Source: RHKX01 sp963823275
Lineage (GTDB): Bacteria; Actinomycetota; Thermoleophilia; Solirubrobacterales; 70-9
Reading direction: 5' to 3'
NCBI GenBank assembly: GCA_963823275.1
Contig: CAWGKW010000002.1
Coordinates: 496,001 to 560,000 of the forward strand
DNA: 64,000 nt
Shown: positions 61,187 through 64,000 of the stretch, in pieces
Layout of the letters: each line of letters starts with the position of its first letter
Numbering within the stretch: position 1 is the stretch's first letter
The notes under the pieces: model-generated
Seen by the model: the letters and a program-made list of their open reading frames with translations, nothing else
Database searches by the model: none
Told to the model about the DNA's origin: nothing
Program-made: the position numbers and the translations under genes

Positions 61187-62321
61187 CTAACAGCCGAGGG
61201 CCCGGGCGATGACCATCTGCTGAACCTCGTCGGTGCCCTCGCCGATCGTCAGGATCTTCGCGTCCCGGTAGAAGCGGCAGACGGGGTACTCCTCGATGTA
61301 GCCGTACCCGCCATGGATCTGAACGGCCTCCTCGGCCGCGCGGACGGCCAGCCGGCCCGTCTTCAGCTTCGCCTGGGCGGCGGTCAACGAGAACGGCTCG
61401 CACCCGATCCTTGAGGGTCGCGGCCCGGTAGGTCAAAAGGCGCGCGGCCTCGATCTCGGTCGAGATGTCGGCGATCTTCGCCTGGATCGTCTGGAACTTC
61501 GAGATCGGCTTCCCAAAGGCCCGCCGCTCCTTGGCGTAGGAGATCGCCTCGTCGAGCGCTCCCTGGGCGAGACCGAGACCCATGGCGGCGACGCCGATCC
61601 GACCACCGTCGAGGATCTGCAGGAACTGCTTGAACCCCTGGCCCCGCGGCCCGAGCAGGTTACCTTCGGGAACCCGGCAGCCGTCGAAGCTGAGTGGGCG
61701 GGTATCGGAGGCGTTCCAGCCCATCTTCCGGTACGCCTCGCCGACCTCATAGCCCGGGGTGCCGTTGGGGACGATGATGTTCGAGATCTCGCCCTCGCCT
61801 GTCCTCGCGGTGATCGTCACGCAGGCCGATATGTCGGTGCCCGAGTTGGTGATGAACTGCTTGGCTCCGTCGATCACCCAGTCACCGGAATCGAGTTCCG
61901 CCTTCGTGCGGACGTTGCCGGCGTCGGAGCCCGCCTCGGGCTCGGTCAGCCCGAAGGCGGCCAGCCGCTCGCCGGAGCAGAGCTGCGGCAGCCACTCCTC
62001 GCGCTGCTCGTCGCTCCCCCACAGGTAGATGGGCATCGTGCCCAGGGAGATATGAGCAGCCATCGTGATGGCGACCGAGGAGTCGACCCGGGCCAGCTCC
62101 TCGACCGCTAGGGCATAGGAGAGGTTGTCGGCCCCGCCGCCTCCGTACTCGACCGGAAACGTGATGCCCATGAGCCCCAGTCCGCCCATCTGCGCGACCA
62201 GCTCGTAGGGGAATGCCTTCGTCCGGTCCAGCTCGGCGGCGCGTGGCGCCACCTCGTTGCGGGCGAAGTCTCTGACCGTGTCACGCAGTAGGCGCTGCTC
62301 ATCGTTGAGCTCGAAATCCAT
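61187..62321 (-). CDS. Acyl-CoA dehydrogenase (short/medium-chain type), one frameshift
   Basis: This is an acyl-CoA dehydrogenase of about 377 residues with the normal blocks: MDFELNDEQRLLRDTVRDFA, AFGLTEPEAGSDA, FITNSG, RRAFGKPISKFQTIQAKIAD and the catalytic glutamate in GGYGYIEEYP near the C-terminus. One base seems added at about 61399-61405; without it the frame runs on to the TAG at 61187. CAGAAT lies 6 bases before the ATG. It is followed downstream by the tandem array and preceded by pepA on the same strand, 12 bases apart. Confidence 0.92.
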
Positions 62322-62327
62322 GCCGCG

Positions 62328-62333
62328 ATTCTG
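62328..62333 (-). promoter_or_regulatory. Possible leaderless -10 of the acyl-CoA dehydrogenase gene
   Basis: On the minus strand CAGAAT is followed by CGCGGC and the ATG at 62321. The first base departs from TANNNT. Confidence 0.3.
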
Positions 62334-63791
62334 TCAGCCGGAGGTTGATCGGTTGCGGGCGAGCTCGACCAGCAACCTCACCCCGAACCCGCTGGCACCG
62401 TTGCCGACGTACTCCCGACCCACGTCCCAGGCGGTGCCGGCGATGTCGAGGTGGGCCCAGGTCACGTCCTCGACGAACTGCTCGAGGTAGGCGCCGGCGT
62501 AGAGCGTTCCGGCCTTGCGCTTGGTCCCGGAGTTGGAGAGGTCGGCGACCTTGCCGCGGGTCAGCTTGGTGTATTCGGGATGGAGGGGGAGTCGCCAGGC
62601 GAGCTCGCCGACGGTATCCCCGGCGCGCGTGACCTCCGCTGCCCACTCGTCATCGTTCGCCATCAGCCCGGCATAGGTCGACCCGAGCGCAACGACGACC
62701 GCGCCGGTCAGGGTCGCGACGTCGATGATCGGCTCGGCCCCCTGCCGTGCGCACCAGGTGAGCGCGTCGGCGAGGATGAGTCGGCCCTCGGCGTCGGTGT
62801 TGTTGACCTCGACCGTCAGCCCGTTGAGCTGGGTGATGATGTCGCCGGGCCGCGTCGCCGTGCCGCTCGGCATGTTCTCGACCGCGGGCAGGACGGAGAC
62901 GATGTCGACCGGCAGGCCGAGCTCGGCGATCGCCGCCGTGGCCTCGAGGACCGCGGCCCCGCCCGACATGTCCATCTTCATCTCCGGCATCCCGGCGGCC
63001 GGCTTCAGCGAGATGCCGCCGCTGTCGAAAGTGACGGTCTTGCCGACCAGCCCCAGCTTCGGGCCCCGACCCTCACTCGGGCTCCCCGTGTAGCGGAGCA
63101 CGATCAGCGCCGGGTCCTTCTCGGAGCCGGCGGCCACGGCGAGCATCCCGCCCATTCGCTCGCGCTCCATCTCCTCGGGGCCGAGCACCTCGAGCTCGAT
63201 CGACCCGTGCGCCGCGGCGATCTCGGCAGCCCGGGCGACGATGAAGGCGGGGTCGGCGACGTTCGCCGGCAGGTTCTGCAGATCGCGAGCGCGGTTCGCG
63301 GCGGCGGCGGAGACGCGGGCGACCTCGGTGATCCCGTCTGGATCGTCGGCGCCGATCAGGGTCAATGACTCGAGCTGGCCTCGACCGGGCTCGTCGGCTT
63401 CGTCGGGGTGGCTCTTGAAGCGCTCGAAGCGGTAGGCGCCCAGGATCGTCCCAGCGGTCAGGCCGGCGGCCGCGCCGGCGCCGATCTGGTGCTCGGGGCA
63501 GACCCAGGCGATCGTGCTCGCCTCGAAGCGCCCGGCCTGGCGTGTCGCGAGCGCTGCCGCCACCCGGGCCCGCTCGGCGTCGAAGTCCTCGCGCTTGCCG
63601 AGGCCGACGACGAGGACGCGTCGCGGGCGATCCGGGCGCAGCATGGAAAGGGCCTTGAACCTGGACCTGACGTCCATCGAGCCGGGCGCTGAAGCGAAGT
63701 CGGAGGGCAGGTCGTCCCCGTCGAAGAGGCCGATGCAGAGCAGGTCCGCATCGACATCGATCGGGGCTGAGTCGGAGTGGTTGAGGCGCAT
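62334..63791 (-). CDS. pepA: Leucyl aminopeptidase (M17, PepA)
   Basis: This 485-residue two-zinc aminopeptidase has the M17 metal-binding blocks GKTVTFDSGGISLKPAAGM, KMDMSGGAA and NTDAEGRLILADAL, with the catalytic Arg in the last. It trims N-terminal residues from peptides in the cytoplasm. TATCGT lies 9 bases before the ATG at 63791 and there is no ribosome binding site. It is divergent from the thiolase gene. Confidence 0.95.
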   Translation of the reverse strand: MRLNHSDSAPIDVDADLLCIGLFDGDDLPSDFASAPGSMDVRSRFKALSMLRPDRPRRVLVVGLGKREDFDAERARVAAALATRQAGRFEASTIAWVCPEHQIGAGAAAGLTAGTILGAYRFERFKSHPDEADEPGRGQLESLTLIGADDPDGITEVARVSAAAANRARDLQNLPANVADPAFIVARAAEIAAAHGSIELEVLGPEEMERERMGGMLAVAAGSEKDPALIVLRYTGSPSEGRGPKLGLVGKTVTFDSGGISLKPAAGMPEMKMDMSGGAAVLEATAAIAELGLPVDIVSVLPAVENMPSGTATRPGDIITQLNGLTVEVNNTDAEGRLILADALTWCARQGAEPIIDVATLTGAVVVALGSTYAGLMANDDEWAAEVTRAGDTVGELAWRLPLHPEYTKLTRGKVADLSNSGTKRKAGTLYAGAYLEQFVEDVTWAHLDIAGTAWDVGREYVGNGASGFGVRLLVELARNRSTSG

Positions 63792-63800
63792 AGGGTGGCC

Positions 63801-63806
63801 ACGATA
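63801..63806 (-). promoter_or_regulatory. -10 element of pepA
   Basis: On the minus strand TATCGT is followed by nine bases and the ATG at 63791. Confidence 0.45.
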
Positions 63807-63879
63807 TCTACCGGCACCGCCCCGGCCTCTACGATTTGGACCTGCCCGGTTACCTCGCCCACTCAGGAGACACACCCGC

Positions 63880-64000
63880 ATGCCGAAGTCAGTGATCCTC
63901 TCGACCGCCCGCACACCGTTCGCGAAGATGGGCGGCGCGCTCGCCTCGATGAAGGCCACCGAGCTCGGGGGCAGGGCGATCTCCTCGGCGCTCGAGCGCG
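63880..64000 (+). CDS. Acetyl-CoA acetyltransferase (thiolase), 5' part only
   Basis: Only the first 40 codons are in the window: VILSTARTPFAKMGGALASMKATELGGRAI, the standard thiolase opening. AGGAGA is 10 bases before the ATG, and TACGAT further up is a candidate -10 (63831-63836). The gene continues past the window end. Confidence 0.9.
   Translation, partial: MPKSVILSTARTPFAKMGGALASMKATELGGRAISSALER

Noticed and set aside
1..64000. tRNA, rRNA, insertion sequence, prophage or plasmid features
   Set aside because: No cloverleaf with TTCGA loop, transposase, integrase or replication gene was seen on either strand by eye. A dedicated tRNA/ncRNA scan could still find a short one.

Overview
This window is a GC-rich bacterial chromosome segment of about 60 genes, with no rRNA, tRNA, phage, plasmid or insertion-sequence genes visible. 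Gene content points to Actinobacteria, most likely class Thermoleophilia (Solirubrobacterales-type). Evidence includes an F420-type luciferase-like oxidoreductase, ergothioneine genes, a DipZ fusion, a LigC-type ligase, an Rv2212-type adenylate cyclase, an Rv3030-Rv3031-Rv3032-like glucan locus, an Rv3679/Rv3680-like ATPase pair, a class II fructose-bisphosphatase and a short primary sigma factor. The class assignment is inference; the high-GC actinobacterial character is well supported.

Layout. 0-12.3 kb: DUF4126 fragment, AIM24 protein, TrpB2, membrane FKBP, a VLCAD-like acyl-CoA dehydrogenase, L-2-hydroxyglutarate oxidase, a membrane PI-PLC-like protein overlapping an ATP-dependent DNA ligase, then a crotonase, methyltransferase and glutathione S-transferase-like run. 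12.3-18 kb: pyruvate kinase coupled to a P-type ATPase, cupin, F420-type oxidoreductase. 18-30 kb: PknB-type kinase with a beta-propeller sensor, a secreted protein, an FHA-HTH regulator, proton-translocating transhydrogenase pntAA-pntAB-pntB, LapA, a pilin-like/Vps62-like protein, egtB-egtD, a small membrane protein and glpX. Nearly every longer gene in this stretch carries one or many single-base frameshifts while the protein sequence stays conserved on both sides. That looks like uncorrected sequence error more than gene decay.

30-37.5 kb: NAD(P)-binding protein, YihY/BrkB membrane protein, the primary sigma factor rpoD with a consensus promoter and a foldable 5' leader, a zinc-ribbon protein, a secreted beta-helix protein and an orphan pilT. 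37.5-46.2 kb: HxlR regulator, a large acidic protein of unknown function, and two ArsA/GET3-like ATPases divergent from an overlapping ParA-FtsZ pair, followed by gamma-glutamyltransferase. 46.2-54.3 kb: LON-domain protein, class III cyclase, DipZ, two divergent methyltransferases, GH57 and GT4 enzymes.

54.3-64 kb: small membrane proteins, hexapeptide acyltransferase, MeaB, then a cluster of uncharacterised proteins: two paralogous PRC-barrel proteins, a DivIVA-like protein and two paralogous coiled-coil proteins. This is followed by an 80-bp tandem repeat array, an acyl-CoA dehydrogenase with one frameshift, leucyl aminopeptidase and the start of a thiolase.

Many genes have a TANNNT-like -10 hexamer only 6-9 bases before the start codon and no ribosome binding site, so leaderless transcription is probably common here. 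The most promising uncharacterised system is the PRC-barrel/DivIVA-like/coiled-coil cluster at 56.9-60.7 kb. The ParA-FtsZ and ArsA-pair neighbourhood at 39.9-44.7 kb is second.
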